A stretch of 64,000 nucleotides of DNA. It comes from Chalara sp. BL73. Its lineage: Eukaryota > Ascomycota > Leotiomycetes > Helotiales. The first letter of the stretch is position 1. Each line of letters starts with the position of its first letter. The stretch is from the NCBI GenBank assembly GCA_918026815.1, contig CAKJVC010000008.1, forward strand, positions 310,001-374,000, written 5' to 3'. The notes under the pieces were generated by a model. It saw only the letters and a program-made list of their open reading frames with translations. It was not told the origin of the DNA and did no database searches. Of this stretch, positions 13,201 through 25,950 are shown in pieces. Both the position numbers and the translations under genes were made by a program.

Positions 13201-14047
13201 CTATTCGGAAAACGTTGTCGATACTCTGCACAAGAAGAACTTGCTGCTTCTTGGAGAAGATCGATACCTGTCGACCCTCATGCTTCGAACGTTTCCGAAA
13301 CGCAAGCAAGTCTTCGTTCCACAGGCTGTTTGCAAAACCACAGTTCCGGAAGAGTTCTCCGTTCTACTCTCACAACGACGTAGATGGATCAACAGTACTA
13401 TTCACAATCTCATGGAGCTTGTTCTGGTCAGAGATCTTTGCGGTACTTTCTGCTTTAGCATGCAATTCGTTGTATTTATTGATCTGATCGGTACTTTGGT
13501 CTTGCCCGCTGCCATTGCATTTACTTTCTACGTCGGTATGTAACTCATCTCACTCAACCAGGGCCTTTACTAACAATATATAGTTATCATTTCAATCGTG
13601 AACTCACCGCCACAGATTATCCCGCTTGTTCTTTTGGGATTGATTCTTGGCCTTCCAGCTGTATTGATTGTTCTCACCGCTCACCGCTGGTCATATGTTG
13701 TGTGGATGTCGATCTACCTACTCTCACTGGTTATCTGGAATTTTATCCTCCCAATGTACGCATTCTGGAAATTCGACGACTTCTCTTGGGGTGATACTCG
13801 AAAGACAGCTGGCGAAAAGACGAAGAAAGCCGGTATCGAATATGAAGGAGAATTCGATAGCTCCAAGATCACCATGAAACGATGGGGGGAGTTCGAGAGG
13901 GACCGAAGACTCAGATCTAACGCAGCTTGGTCGAGCAGCGGATATATTAATGAGAAATACAGTAACAAGGACGAAAGTACCACCATCAGCTCGTGGCCGG
14001 CGCACCATAACGGTGGCTACGATGAGTACTCAGACATGGAGAGGTAG
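10298..14047 (+). CDS. chsD: chitin synthase, class IV (Chs3-like)
   Basis: Integral membrane glycosyltransferase (GT2) polymerising UDP-GlcNAc into chitin. Exons 10298-13535 and 13584-14047 join (donor GTATGT, branch TACTAAC, acceptor ATATAG) to 1233 aa, the usual length of class IV enzymes. A disordered basic N-terminus (about 1-205) is followed by two membrane segments near 212-275 and another near 505-535. The catalytic domain holds QVFEY (913-917), EDRYL (987-991) and QRRRW (1026-1030), the classic acceptor and product motifs. C-terminal membrane helices follow, and the intron falls within this helix cluster. There is no myosin motor, which excludes classes V and VII. The start ATG is the first after the 5'UTR intron. 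Its neighbour is the Skt5-type activator that this class needs in yeast. Confidence 0.95.
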
Positions 14048-16077
14048 TATATAGAAGTGGATCTATCTAAGCATTGTGACGAAATCAGTTTGTGGTTGCA
14101 TCTGGCCGTTGGATATCATAGTTGGCGTTGGTTGACTGCGGGTTGACTGTAATCATTGTATTGTGGTTTTGCATAAAGGAAGGTGTTTGTCTTTTCTGAT
14201 AGCTTGGATTTAATGAGAGGGACCGTTTAAAATGTATAGCGTAATGTCATGCAACTCAACACATGCAGCTCCCATTCACCGGATTACTAAGTCAAGCTTT
14301 CTTCCTACACAAGCGATGGTGTCCAGGTGACTGACATCCGAGCATAAAATTATCCAGCAGTTCACAAAGGCGCTCCGGGCCATGGCTTATTATATATGTA
14401 TGCGAGGGTTCACCGTCACAATCCCAAAGAAGCAGATTCAGCTTGCCGCCGTAAGGAGGCCGTATGAGCATGGGGCATGGGCAGGCGTAATCTCCGGTAG
14501 CTTTTGGCTCGGCATCACTCGGAAGAGGGAAGAACACGAAGATCGCCGGCTGAAACATTGGTTGCTCAATTTTAGCAAAGCGGCCGCTAAATTTGGCGGT
14601 CATGAATGTAATTGCAGATTTGGCGTAGAGTAGCAAAGTTGGGGTGAAGGAGGGAAACTTACTTAGAATGTGGAAGTTGGAGAGAGGGGGGGGGGGGGGG
14701 GTGACGTACAGTTACTTAGTGCATACACAGAGAACGAGAGAAAGAGAGAGAGAGAGAGTATGTGGTGCCTGAGCATGAAAGGTCGTATAAGGCTATTAGA
14801 GTACTGACTGTACTGTATTTCTGTTCCTGACTAGCATGCACACATCCTTGCGATGCAGATGTCAGCTCTCAACGTGAGAAAGAAGCAGCTTTCTACTTAG
14901 ATCCAAATCCGTCTTTCCATCCTCTAAATACGGTGACACGAAGACCACCTGCCGGCCGTAAATCTTCTTCCGTAAAATTCAGACCGTCCTTCTTTGCGGG
15001 CTGGACGGATGAGATGGGCCTGCTGAGCGCATCGCCCAGGAACCCAAGCATTTGCCAATCAGAGAGCAGAAATGAGAAGTCTGGATAGCTTCCAGAACGA
15101 GATTACCCATCCCAGACTTCCCAAGCACCTCCAAGGCCTCGTTGGATGGGCAGTTCTTATTATTGGAGAGAAACGATGGCCGCCCCTGAAGGTGTTTGCG
15201 TGGTTCATCCAGACACGAGAAAATGAAATGAACCGCCTGCTAGACCAAGGTTGAAGGCTTAACTGTATCAGGACTAGTCAGGCACCATTTAGGGCTTGAC
15301 TTTCCTCCCCCCGCAAATTGAAATGCAGTAATCATCAACAAACAACAACAGTACTGTCCAGTCCTGTACTGCCGTTGAACAACACGCCCCCCCTTCCCCT
15401 TTTTTTTTAATTGTATTAAGAACTACCTTGTAGCTACTTAGCACAGCAGCATCGCCGTTTTGTTTGTTCTGGGGCAAATAACAACCCCGGGGGACAAGCC
15501 TGGGATCAAATTTACTTACATAATCTACATCACAAGCCCCTTGGCTGATTACCGCCTGTTGCTGGCTGCTTTCCGTAGTAAAGATAGCCCCAAATCTACT
15601 TACAGTACGTACGGTGCAGTAAACAAATTGCAGTGAAGAGCTGGGGCCCATGATTGGGCTGTGAATAGGATGTTAGTGAGGATCATATCCGCTTGTGGCA
15701 AAAACATGGGAGTAAAGTAGCCATCCCAAGCATCCAAGATCAGTCCCCCAAGCCATCCCTATCCCACAGAAGGCGGCGTGTGGTCCCAGCGTCAACCCGT
15801 AGTAAGATTTGGCCTGTCTTCTCTTAACTTACCCTCCCCACTCCTCTTTCTTTTTTTTCCCTACTTCATGACCTTGATGCCGTGACATTTTTCACCTCCT
15901 CGTCGTCGTCGTCTCTTCGTCCTCCTCATTCCAAACTACCGCTTCACTCATTCAGCGGGCATTCGTTACTGTTACGATACTCGAGCATTAATTCCTCGAT
16001 ATTAACATTCCAATTCAACACGTCGATCATCATTACTACTACAATTTAGCATTTGGAGATCGTCTGTAACCCCCATC
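14048..16077. other. intergenic region, promoter of the GH17 gene
   Basis: About 2 kb. It contains a run of 16 G (14686-14701), an (AG)n tract (14743-14758), and from about 15830 a pyrimidine-rich leader (TTTCTTTTTTTTCCC, repeated CGTCGTCGTCGTC) typical of highly expressed fungal genes. Open frames up to 120 codons on either strand have no domain signal and are left out. Confidence 0.5.
14686..14758. repeat. simple repeats: G16 and (AG)n
   Basis: Sixteen consecutive G at 14686-14701 and an AG dinucleotide tract at 14743-14758, separated by unique sequence. Confidence 0.9.
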
Positions 16078-17759
16078 ATGAAGGCTGGAGTTCTCGCAGT
16101 CGCCGCGGCGATTGCTACCGGTGCATCGGCAGCAAACCATGCTGGTCGTCGCCATGCTCATGCCGCCTTCCATGGCGAGGCAAAGAGGGATTACGCCGTC
16201 TTCCCAACTGGTGTCGAACCCGAGCCAACCTGCGGGTGCACCACCATCTACAGCACATGGTATGGCGAGCCAACCCGTAAGTGCAATTGTGACTCCTGCT
16301 AGAATAGCACATCGCTCATCAACTCTCAGTCTACAACCCACCCGCCCAGGTGAACAGCACCTCGGTCGCGTCAGTGGTGAAGCCAACGAAACCAGCCGGA
16401 CCACCAACTGTTCCCACCAACTACGTTACCGTATTCCCAACCCCCGGAACGTACACCATCCCAGCGACGACAATTACTTTGACCGAGTCGACCACCGTCT
16501 ACGCTCCAACAACCACATCTCTCCCATCAGCAGGAACCTATACTGCCGGAGGTGTCACCACTGTCGTCACAACAAAGACAAACGTTGTCTGCCCATATGC
16601 CACCACCGGCACATCCGAGGGAGTGGTTACCAGCACCATCTTGACCACTGAATATGTGTGCCCAACCGCCGGAACCTACACCATCGCTCCTTTGACCACC
16701 ACCGTCTCAACATCTACCGTCTGGGTCTACCCAGTCCCCACCTCCTACCCAGCCGGCACCTACACACAGCCCGAGCAGGTCGTTACCGTTACTGCGACCA
16801 ACTACGTGTACGTCTGCCCATTCACCTCCCCAGCTCCAGCACCAGCGGCTCCTACCTACGTCGCATCCCCCGTGGCCGTTGCTCCTGTTGAGACGTACGT
16901 GGCACAGCCAGCTGCTACAACCGCCTCCACAGTCAAGCCAAGCAGCAGCACTGGTGAGCTCCACTCCTCTAACGATCAGCCATATGGAATCACCTATACC
17001 CCCTACACCCCTGAGGGAGACTGCAAGGATGCCGCATCCGTCTTGATTGACGTTGGTCTTATTGCTGCCGGCGGTTTCGACGTGCTCCGAGTCTACAGCT
17101 CCGATTGCAGCGCGCTCGCCAACGTCGGTGCTGCCTGCAAGGCCCACGGCGTACGCATGGTTCTCGGTGTCTTCATCAAGGAGTCTGGTGTTGCAGGAGC
17201 CCAACAGCAAGTCACTGACATTGTTTCATGGGGCCAATTTGACCTTGTTGATATGATCATTATCGGCAACGAGGCTCTCATGCAGGGTTTCGTCCAGGAC
17301 GCTTCCCAGCTTGCTGGCTTCATCTCCTCTTCTAAAGCTGCCTTCCAGGCCGCAGGCTGGAACGGTCCCGTCTCCACTGCCGAACCGCTCAACTACTGGC
17401 AAAAGTACGCTGACGTTCTCTGCCCTGTTATCGATGTTGTCGGTTGCAACATCCACCCCTTCTTCAACGCCGAGACACCTGCCGACCAGGCCGGTGAGTT
17501 CGCTAAGTCGCAGCTCGATCTCGCAGATGCTCTCTGCCCTGGTAAATACGCCATCAACACCGAGTCCGGATGGCCATCTGGAGGACGTTGCAATGGAAAG
17601 GCCTGCCCCGGACATGCTGAGCAAGCAGCCGCAATCAAGAGCATTAAGGAGGTCATCGGATACAAATCCATTGTTTTCTCCTTCCAAAACGACTTATGGA
17701 AGGCCCCCGGCGAGTTCTTGTGCGAGCAGACCTGGGGTATCATTGAGTTGTTCGAGTAA
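16078..17759 (+). CDS. btgE: GH17 cell-wall glycosidase (BtgE/Scw-like)
   Basis: Secreted cell-wall protein of glycoside hydrolase family 17, acting on beta-1,3-glucan or related wall glucans. Exons 16078-16276 and 16330-17759 give 542 aa. Residues 1-18 (MKAGVLAVAAAIATGASA) are a signal peptide. Residues 70-230 are Thr/Ser/Pro-rich, with four repeats built around AGTYT/PGTYT and conserved VCP Cys residues, probably heavily O-glycosylated. The GH17 domain starts near GITYTPYT; the likely acid/base is E381 in IIGNEAL and the nucleophile E478 in NTESGWPSGG. There is no GPI signal, so wall attachment would be by another route. It lies downstream of the chitin synthase on the same strand with its own 2 kb promoter region. 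Confidence 0.92.
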
Positions 17760-19251
17760 ATCACTCCTCCTCCCTATCATCCTCTCCCTTTCCTCAACAA
17801 TCAATCGGGAGCAGGAAACAAGTCTCTACAGCAATGTGGAGCCTGCACATATGATGAATGGACATAAAAAAAGACAAAACTTGTATAATGGAAAGCAAAG
17901 GCTATGGACGATGTTTGAAGTAGTTTCGTTTGTCTAACTATATATAAATCAATAAGGAGCGAGGAATGTTTTATGACAGTGTTTGGATCACGGAGAGGGC
18001 TGTGTGCATGTGGAGGGGGCTATTGTGAACCGTGTGTGTGTTTTCTTGTGTTTGGGTTGTACCTTACATTTGTAAATTCTAGTGTCTATTATTTATGGTC
18101 GATCGACGTATACCCTTCTTTTCCACCCTCCTATACACCCTCCTTTCATTGCCTCCCCTTGCTTCGTATTCCCACGCGGCTTTCCCTTACCTTGACGCAT
18201 ACTTGAAAGTAAAACAGCAAAACATCCTCACTCAACCAAGCGGAACCTCCCCAAGCACGGCAAACAGGAAAACAGCAATACCAAAACCAATTACACAGCA
18301 CCATCTATCTATCCCTCACCTCGCCATCCACACACCCCCTCGCACATCCCGCATTCACATCAGCAGCAGCACAAGTCAAAAATGCCAAACATCAGCACGA
18401 TTCAAGATACAACGGCGTCCACAACGCCCACGATGCCTTGAATCTTGATGCGCCCGCCCACCCCATACATACATACATACATACATACATGTTCGTAGAG
18501 CCTTATAAGCCAAGACGGATGGATGGATGAGGGGGGTTGGGGGGGTTCGATGCGTGCGTCGCCATATATATATATATACATATACATGGCGTGCGAGGCA
18601 TAGGACCTAGCTTCAATCGATCTCCATAGTTTACACAAAAAAGCTGGGGGTTTGTGGAGCACTTTGTTTTCGATTTATCAGATTGTGATAGGATAGATGA
18701 CCTGTCTTTTTGGGGGGGGGGAGGGTGTCTCGGAGTCTCCCTATTCCTGAGCCTTTCCCAAGTATCAAAAGATGTCACTCATAAAGCTCTTCACAAAGTT
18801 GCGGATCTAGAGTGTTTGCAAAAACTTCTCATGTCATTGATACAACATAATGCTAAACCAAGGTCTGGATCATATATACTATCATGGCTACTATCCTAGC
18901 ATTCATCCCATGGACTCCCTCCAACCCATCCCATCCATTCATTTATGCCTTCCTTATGCATCCCTCCCATGAAATAACGCCACTAAAATGCAACCGTAAA
19001 ACAATGCTGAAAGTAAAAAGGATCCATCGCTGAACGCCACCTTTTGGTATCTCTGAATGAAAAACAACGCTTCATGAAAGAAGAGGTCCATATATAGCGT
19101 CCTCACGAATGTATGTACATAGAAATGAAAGTTCGTAATCGTCTGTTTATTCGTCAACGCATTTTGGACATTATCGCATTTTGGTCGTTATTCCATGGTT
19201 CTTTGTCGACGCTAAGTCATTCATCGTTATTTTTGAGAAGCTTCCTGATGC
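17760..19251. other. intergenic region with microsatellites
   Basis: About 1.5 kb between the convergent GH17 and WD40 genes. It holds a CATA repeat (18464-18490), an AT repeat (about 18564-18578) and short G-runs near 18530 and 18712. No gene is supported. Confidence 0.5.
18464..18490. repeat. (CATA)n microsatellite
   Basis: Nearly seven perfect copies of the CATA tetranucleotide in a convergent intergenic region. Confidence 0.9.
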
Positions 19252-21668
19252 TCAAAAGGGGGGAATATTGATCCCGAGCTGCGCTTGTCTTCTGCGACGA
19301 TGTGTTTGAGGTCTGCGGGTGTTTGGGCTCGTAGCAACGCCGTGCCAATCTGATCCAGCTAGACCTACAGATCCACTATATCCCCATCTAGCCATGCCTC
19401 TGCTGCTGCTAGCATCTCCAAATGAAGCATAGCTCTCGCTCGCTAAGCCGCATCGTTCATATTGCATAATGCCACCACGCATAGAATCACAATTCGCTAT
19501 AATCAAGTCTTGTCCGTCGTTAGTGAAGTCAAATCCGCCAATCTCTCCAAAGAAGCTAAGTAATTGCTTCATCCCAAACGTTTCTGCATCAATAACACTG
19601 ACAATGTCGGCTGGCTCAGCTGCAACCAATATTCTCCTACCAGAACCTATGGGTGAAAACTTGAGTTTCCGAACTCCTGCCATTTCTGCTGCAATTGTAG
19701 CCACTGGACATGCATCTCCACGACTGGTTTTCCACATTCGAGCATCCCAGATTTTTATCATCATGTCCTGATTGCCGGTGGCAACGGTCCAACCATCATC
19801 GGCCCAGTCGCATGCGAACCCAAAGTCACGATGGCCTTGGTCACCATATAACGATTGTAGCACCTCGCCAGTCTCTGCATTACATATGGAAACCTTTCGG
19901 GAGTCTCCAACAAGAACTCGTAGTCGCTGATCTGGAGAAATGGCAGAGCAATTGATAGCATAGTCATAGCTGTGACGAGCTGTGATTTTGTTTGTATTGA
20001 TATCCAGAATCCTCAGTTCCTTATCGTTTGAAGAGAATGCTGCAAGAGGAAGAGATGAATGGCGAGATAGGTGGACCTGAACGTGGTTTGTGATTGCATT
20101 ATCATCATCCGTCAAGATGCCTTCGCAGTGTTTAGATGACTTCTCAGATCTGAGGTTAACCGCAGCATATTCGCCATGGAACCCGCCTGCTATGAGCACA
20201 TTATGAGCAGCCGTTAGTGTAGTAACCTGCATACCTGCCATATTATGTACCTGGACGGTTGGCATTGTCAGATCCATCACAACTGAGGGTTGGGTATCTT
20301 GTCCACCGCCCCTGGAATATGGATAACGCAGGACTTGGGATCTACATGCGTAAAAGATGTGGTCTTTAGACACACATGCGAGCAGATTGCGTAGTTGAAA
20401 ATGCGTTAAATGGATCTCTTGATCAAAGTCCATGCGTCGAAATTTGAAATAGTCCGCCTCGTTGCATAACTTTGATCCGCTCATTCGTGGCTATGAGTAA
20501 CAAATTAATTTACTACCAGCAAAGATATTTCAAAACGGCTTACATGTAATAACACGGATCTTCGCATATTGGTGTAGTTACTGTATGTCTGTCGACGCGC
20601 TTGCCTCGCGTCAAATCTGGAAACTCCAAGCTTCTCCCAGTTCAGCCGTTGAATATCACATCGTTCTCCCTGCAGATCACGGCGTTCTATTGGTTGAAGA
20701 TATTGTACATCTCGTTGATCCAAGATTGCAGGATATGAGGGACCTGATGATCTTTTTCGTGGGTCTTCATCCCAAGTCGTGGCTCTTGCCCATTGTGTAA
20801 GGAAATCCTCTAGGTTAAGATTCCTTTGCTCCTCCACTTCAGGTTGGTCAGCTTCCAAAATCACATCAAGGAAGATATCAGAGGAAGGAAAATCGAGACC
20901 ATCAAGATTCAGGCCAGGCATTGTTGTCACCTGCACAGCGTTCTGGTTCAACAGTGGCAATGAAATTTGTCCCGTTCCATCCTCATTCCCTTCTTCCATG
21001 CTAGATGAAAGGCTCATGCCCAGTTCATACTGTTGAGACATAGACGATACCACATTGCCCGATACCCCAGCTTCACTATACGTAAGGAGAGTGACATTGG
21101 TGGAAGGAAAGGGGAACGTACTATTTTCTACAAGGTGCTGCGCGTCTGGAAATGCCTCAAATTCCCCGTGTTCTTGTTCCGTTTGAATCTGTTGAAGCTG
21201 CTGAGACAGGTTTGACATCGCGGTCGGAAGATCAGAAGGTTGAACTGGCAAATTTGGCATACTCAAAAGTCCCTGAGGGTGAGGTATGTCCGGGTGAAAG
21301 ATTGGCTGGCCATAGCCATTAGAATATTGTTCATTGAGCATGTCGGCCATATTCTCCGGCCCCATCAGTTCAGCATCCAACATATCTAGCTCATTATTCA
21401 GCACTTGCGCATGGGACAGTGTCATGGTCAAAGGCTCTCCATAAGGCGAAGAAGGCAGTTCAACTCCTCCCTCTGACATATCTTCATCTTCCGAGATATA
21501 GCCAATTCTTTCCTCCGATATGCCTCCATTTCCCATGCTTGTTGGTGAGGGCATAGTATCCTCTACCGCGGTACCAATATGGATAGGAACTATGGGGCCA
21601 GGTTCGTAGGTGGCATGATACGAGTGCTCGGTTGGAGGAGTTAATATGTTTGGGAGTAAATTAGACAT
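19252..21668 (-). CDS. WD40-repeat protein with acidic N-terminal half
   Basis: Exons 21668-20544 and 20490-19252 (phase 0; donor GTAAGC, acceptor CATAG) give 787 aa. The intron junction joins RRSVLLH to PRMSGSKLC. The first 290 residues are acidic and Ser/Gln-rich without a domain. The C-terminal half contains WD40-like blades, for example LAAFSSNDKELRILDINTN, QRLRVLVGDSRKVSICN and WTVATGNQDMMIKIWDARMWK, which probably form a single propeller. Such proteins occur widely in filamentous ascomycetes, often annotated as WD domain or DUF2415 proteins; I cannot verify the DUF assignment here. A scaffold role is the usual inference; partners are unknown. Confidence 0.8.
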
Positions 21669-21842
21669 GCTGCTGTGTGATCACCGTGTCATAGAACAAG
21701 CCTGTGCCTGCTGGAGATCTGATATTCTAGGCTGAGCCGGTTCGGATTTGATTATCGGTGATAGAGAAGAGGAATGTTCTTAGCTGGGGCTTCGTCGGGC
21801 ACTCGCTGTTGTTCTCCAATTCGTGAGCCTCATCTGCTGGTG

Positions 21843-21879
21843 TCAGCGAGCCTCGCTATGATGGCTCAGCGAGCCTCGC
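21843..21879. repeat. short direct repeat upstream of the WD40 gene
   Basis: Two exact copies of TCAGCGAGCCTCGC with a 23-bp period, about 180 bp upstream of the WD40 start codon. They may be paired regulator sites. Confidence 0.4.
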
Positions 21880-24800
21880 CTCCCTATTATCCCCAGTCCT
21901 GCTCTTTAGATACTGGTTAACGTGTGTAGACTGTGAGGTTTTGTTCCTTTCAAACTGGTATCGCTGAGTCTTGCTCCAAGCTGCGTCTTCAACGGAGCTC
22001 TAGTCCTTTTATATGGTATGTGTATAGATTGTGGCTGTCGCAAAGACTCAATATTTGAGTAGAGAGCGGATGGGATTCGAAGAGCACCTCCTATTCACCA
22101 AACGAAAGCGAAATAAGTTTCCAGCCAAGGAGGCCCCTCTGTGAACTTGCCGTATCTCTTCGCTCAAGCAGTGTAGTATCTTGGTTGCCTGCCGGGTTGA
22201 ACAGATAATGTGGTTGAGCTAGGTCCTCTGAATTGCAGAGCGATCAGTTGCAGGCCCCTGGGCTCAACGGTAGATAACAAGATAATAATTCGGCTGTTAG
22301 AAAGGTGATGGCAGCAAGGTGTATATGACACATGCGAAGGACCGGAGAAGCGTAATTGCAAGGGCGGTTCTGCTGCAGGTGCTGAAATCCACAGGCCAGC
22401 ACAGGACCAAAGGAACCTTTGGATGCTAATGCTGTCAATCTGTAGTTCTGGTGTGGTCGAGTTTGGTGATGATTCGCGGAGGTCGTACAGCGATGGAATG
22501 GTGCAGGGCATGCAGAAGCAGGAGCAGAAGCTCGTCTTCAACGGGATGTTCAGTTATGGTGGGGCAAAACGTGGTGAGGGGAAACTCGGCCGAGCCAGCT
22601 GAACCGTGTCCTAAGACGCAATATTTCCGAACCATAAGTATATTACCGCATAGCTGTCTATAAAACACCTGAAATGTTAACTCTCGGATGCCCAAGCCCA
22701 CACTCGCGCTCATACATTTGACTTTTCGAATTGGGGTAAGGGCAAAGTAGCCATATAGAAGGGCCATCACTTTGGCCATCAGCCAAGAAGAATCGACAAG
22801 GCCGAACACCAAGAAGGAGCGACCCCTTATAATCAATAAAAGAGACCATATCATAAGGGAAGAAATTGCACACGTACCTAATATATATCCTCAAGCCATA
22901 TTGAAAAACCACCTGTAGGCTCGCTGTTGGGTTACAAGCCTTCTATCATAGGCCTCGCTCACTGTTGACACAAATTCCAACAATTTAACCATGCATCAAC
23001 GACCCGATACACGACTTAGTCGGACATATATTTCTTCTGTCGAGTGGTCAGAAGTTAACTGGGCACAATCCATCGAGTTGATGATTTCCTAATTCTGACG
23101 TTTGCAGCAACTGGCATATGCACCACACCTCATATGTAGGAAATGCTGTTAGCAGAAGCGCCGACTCCATCACTGTGTAGTAAGCAAGATATCATGACAC
23201 CCACCATCATGAAGCGGAGAACCCTCATTCTCCTACCTCGTGTTAAACTATCACATACTTAATAGCACCGGAGGTGGTTGAGGGCGCTAGAGCCTGTTTT
23301 CGTGTTACCGCGGGGTTTGATTGTGGACATCATTTCTGTTCAACGTCAGACAACGCCTCTGTTGAACACAGCTGTCCCGAATCAAGCCACCTTGTTGCTT
23401 CTGTTTAGCCACGGCCGATTGCTCCGGCTAATGTGCCATGCTTTTCTTCTGATCATCTGGTATTTATGCTGGATCTTGTATTGTTGAGCCTCTCAAAAAT
23501 TCCAGCTTGACTAGCCCTCAAAGCTATCATCTATCATTTCTGAAATTAAACCAGTGTCCAAGCTAAATGTCATCTGTCAAGCCTTAGCGGATGATCTGTT
23601 TGAAAATGATAACATAACCTCCTCGGAGGGCGAGTTGCACAAGGCCTACTTTCCCAAATCCTTTGCGGGTGTCTGCATCTCGCATATTTCCTCTTGGTGA
23701 AGTCTGAGCTTCCTCAGATATCACAATTCTCAGTTTCCGAAAGCTGTAAGCGGAGCATAAAGCTGTGGTTGGGATGAGCGGTGAGGGTTTTTCTGACGTC
23801 GTTGTTTCTATTTTCCGCTTGGCGTCCATAGATAGAAGCCGCGTACGCTGGCTAGAAACATGCAGAACTCATGCACCGACATCTTGTAGGTATCTCGGGT
23901 CTCGGAGATTCGGGAGTGCAATCGGGTATTTCGGGCCGAACCTACGGAAGGCAAGCCCTGCAAAAGCTGCCGGATTAGCCAAGTAAAACTGTGTAACAGA
24001 GAAAGCCCAGAAATTGGATGGAAGTAGAGTCCAGGGCCCAACGTTATCTGAAAAGGTGATGCTTAAGAAGAGAGTGGAAAGTGGAGATCCGTAAATGTAT
24101 TATAAAGCGATTCTGAAAGCAGCTACCTATTATGTAGAAGCTCACGCAATCGATTCGGCAAAGCGAATTTGGGAATTTGAGGACCGACAGCAGATAATAT
24201 ATCCTGTGGCAGATTTGTATTCTTCAAACGCTATCTGGAATTGCGGCTGGTAAGTGCCGGAGGGCTACCAAGGAAGTAGACAAACCCGAGCAAGCAACTC
24301 CCTGTCTGAACATTCGAATCGGTTCCATGATAGTACATGTGAGAACTACCTCGCAGTAATATGGAATATAGCATCTGAAATGCGCAGCCATGGGGATGTG
24401 AATTGAGTTCTGGAGGAGCATGTTATGGGTAGCAGACGTTCGGTAGAATCAGCATTTGTCGAGGGGTGAACAGGAAACCAAAAGAAGGTCCGCCACACCT
24501 AGATAAGAATTCAGTTTGTAAGAAGCTGAATAGTGCCATTTGGTTTGGAGTATGCTGAGAATCTGAGGCGATTTCTCGAGGAGTTTGTGACTGGAGCCGG
24601 AGTGGGTGAACTGGTGCTCATGACAACCGCACACCAAACGCGCTTCCGCCAAGGCAGGACAAGACTTTAGCTTAAAGGAAACTAAAGTTCATGGGGATGC
24701 GGAAGGAGTTTCGAGAAGATGCCTCTGTTGAAAACCGAATTTGAAAGGGTTGATTGACGTAGAGGTTGGAGGTAGAGATGGGCTACGTGAGGACACCAGA

Positions 24801-25198
24801 CCACCAAGAGGTGGCCCGCCGTAACGAGAAAGAGAAGGCCTGCAAAAGGGTGAAAAGGATAGAATCACAAGAGGAATATCTATAGGTGAGCCATATCATG
24901 AAAGCGGTCGTTCTCCATGCTAAAGTCTTCCAATATCGAAGCATCAGCATTTTGCTATTTTCTGTTGATTACCCTTGCCAGCTTGACCTTATTATCCTTC
25001 TGCTACTACTCCAGCATATTTTACATCTAGAACTTTGCGGTCTATGTGCTACAAGCTTTCGATTCCTCACTCTGTTCATTTCGTACTTGTTAGAGAGTAT
25101 GGATAATTTTTCCGTAAATGACAGCAATGGAAATCATCTTGGTTCAATGGCTATGCTTCTGAGGTAACCTACTTAGAAAGTGAAGAACAAATTTACCA

Positions 25199-25950
25199 TC
25201 ATTGGCCATGGTCCTGCTCTTGCTATATTTAATTTCTATGTAGACATGCAACAAGAACGAACAGAGGCGTGGGAAGTATTCGTATTGGCCAGGTCACAGA
25301 TACGTTCGTTCTTTCCAAAACCGCCTTACTTACAGACATGCAACGAGCCTATTTTCACTTGGCAGGCCACGTTCTATCATTGGCCGACTTTCTAGACATC
25401 GTGGTTCTTTCTTCCGAAACCACCATGGAGACATGCAACAGGCTTGTTCTAGACGGTAGAATTCCTCTGCCAGCCAAGATCCTACCTACCATTCTTGGTA
25501 ATAAAATATGGTGGTAGCTAACCGTTCACCACAAGGCTGCTCGACAGACATGCAACGGATCCAGCACTTGTGGAATTCGCCCATCTCATTGGCCGAAATT
25601 CTGCCTTTCAGTTTAACTACCCAGCAAACATACGATCGAAAATCCGGACCTCTAAAAAAAACTCCCGGTAACCAGTTCTTGCTCTCTGATACGTGGTCCT
25701 TTCCTTTTATGTTCGGAAAACACAAGGCTGGCCTTTAGACCCGCGACGAAAATGAAGTTTCTACACCACAGATCTTTCTCATTGGTTGGATCTTTTTTTT
25801 CCCCCGGGACTCACTGCTAAACTGATCACTGACCAAAAATTGTAGCAACCACGCAAAAAGGGTAGATTCCGTTGGCAGAGTCCATTTCTTTGGCTAATAT
25901 TCTGCCAGATAGCAAGATAGTGGACAAAGCTGTCTTGCAGACAGGCAACA
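25199..25950. repeat. degenerate tandem repeat array, about 90-117 bp period
   Basis: Two short motifs alternate. ATTGGCC occurs at about 25201, 25284, 25379 and 25588, with weaker forms near 25781 and 25880. GACATGCAAC occurs at 25243, 25335, 25430 and 25547, with a variant GACAGGCAAC at 25940. Spacings between successive copies are 83-95 bp, then 117 and about 209 bp (close to two periods). Sequence between the motifs is poorly conserved, so this looks like an old, decayed tandem array. No coding frame follows the period. Confidence 0.45.

Noticed and set aside
16112..16651. 179-codon frame overlapping the GH17 gene
   Set aside because: It is a +1 shadow of the Thr/Pro-rich repeats; the other frame has the signal peptide and catalytic domain.
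18464..18578. repeat-dense patch considered as a CRISPR or satellite
   Set aside because: It consists of simple tetranucleotide and dinucleotide repeats without spacers.
22065..22095. GGATTCGAAG, similar to a tRNA T-arm on the minus strand
   Set aside because: The stem bases do not pair and no other tRNA arms are present.
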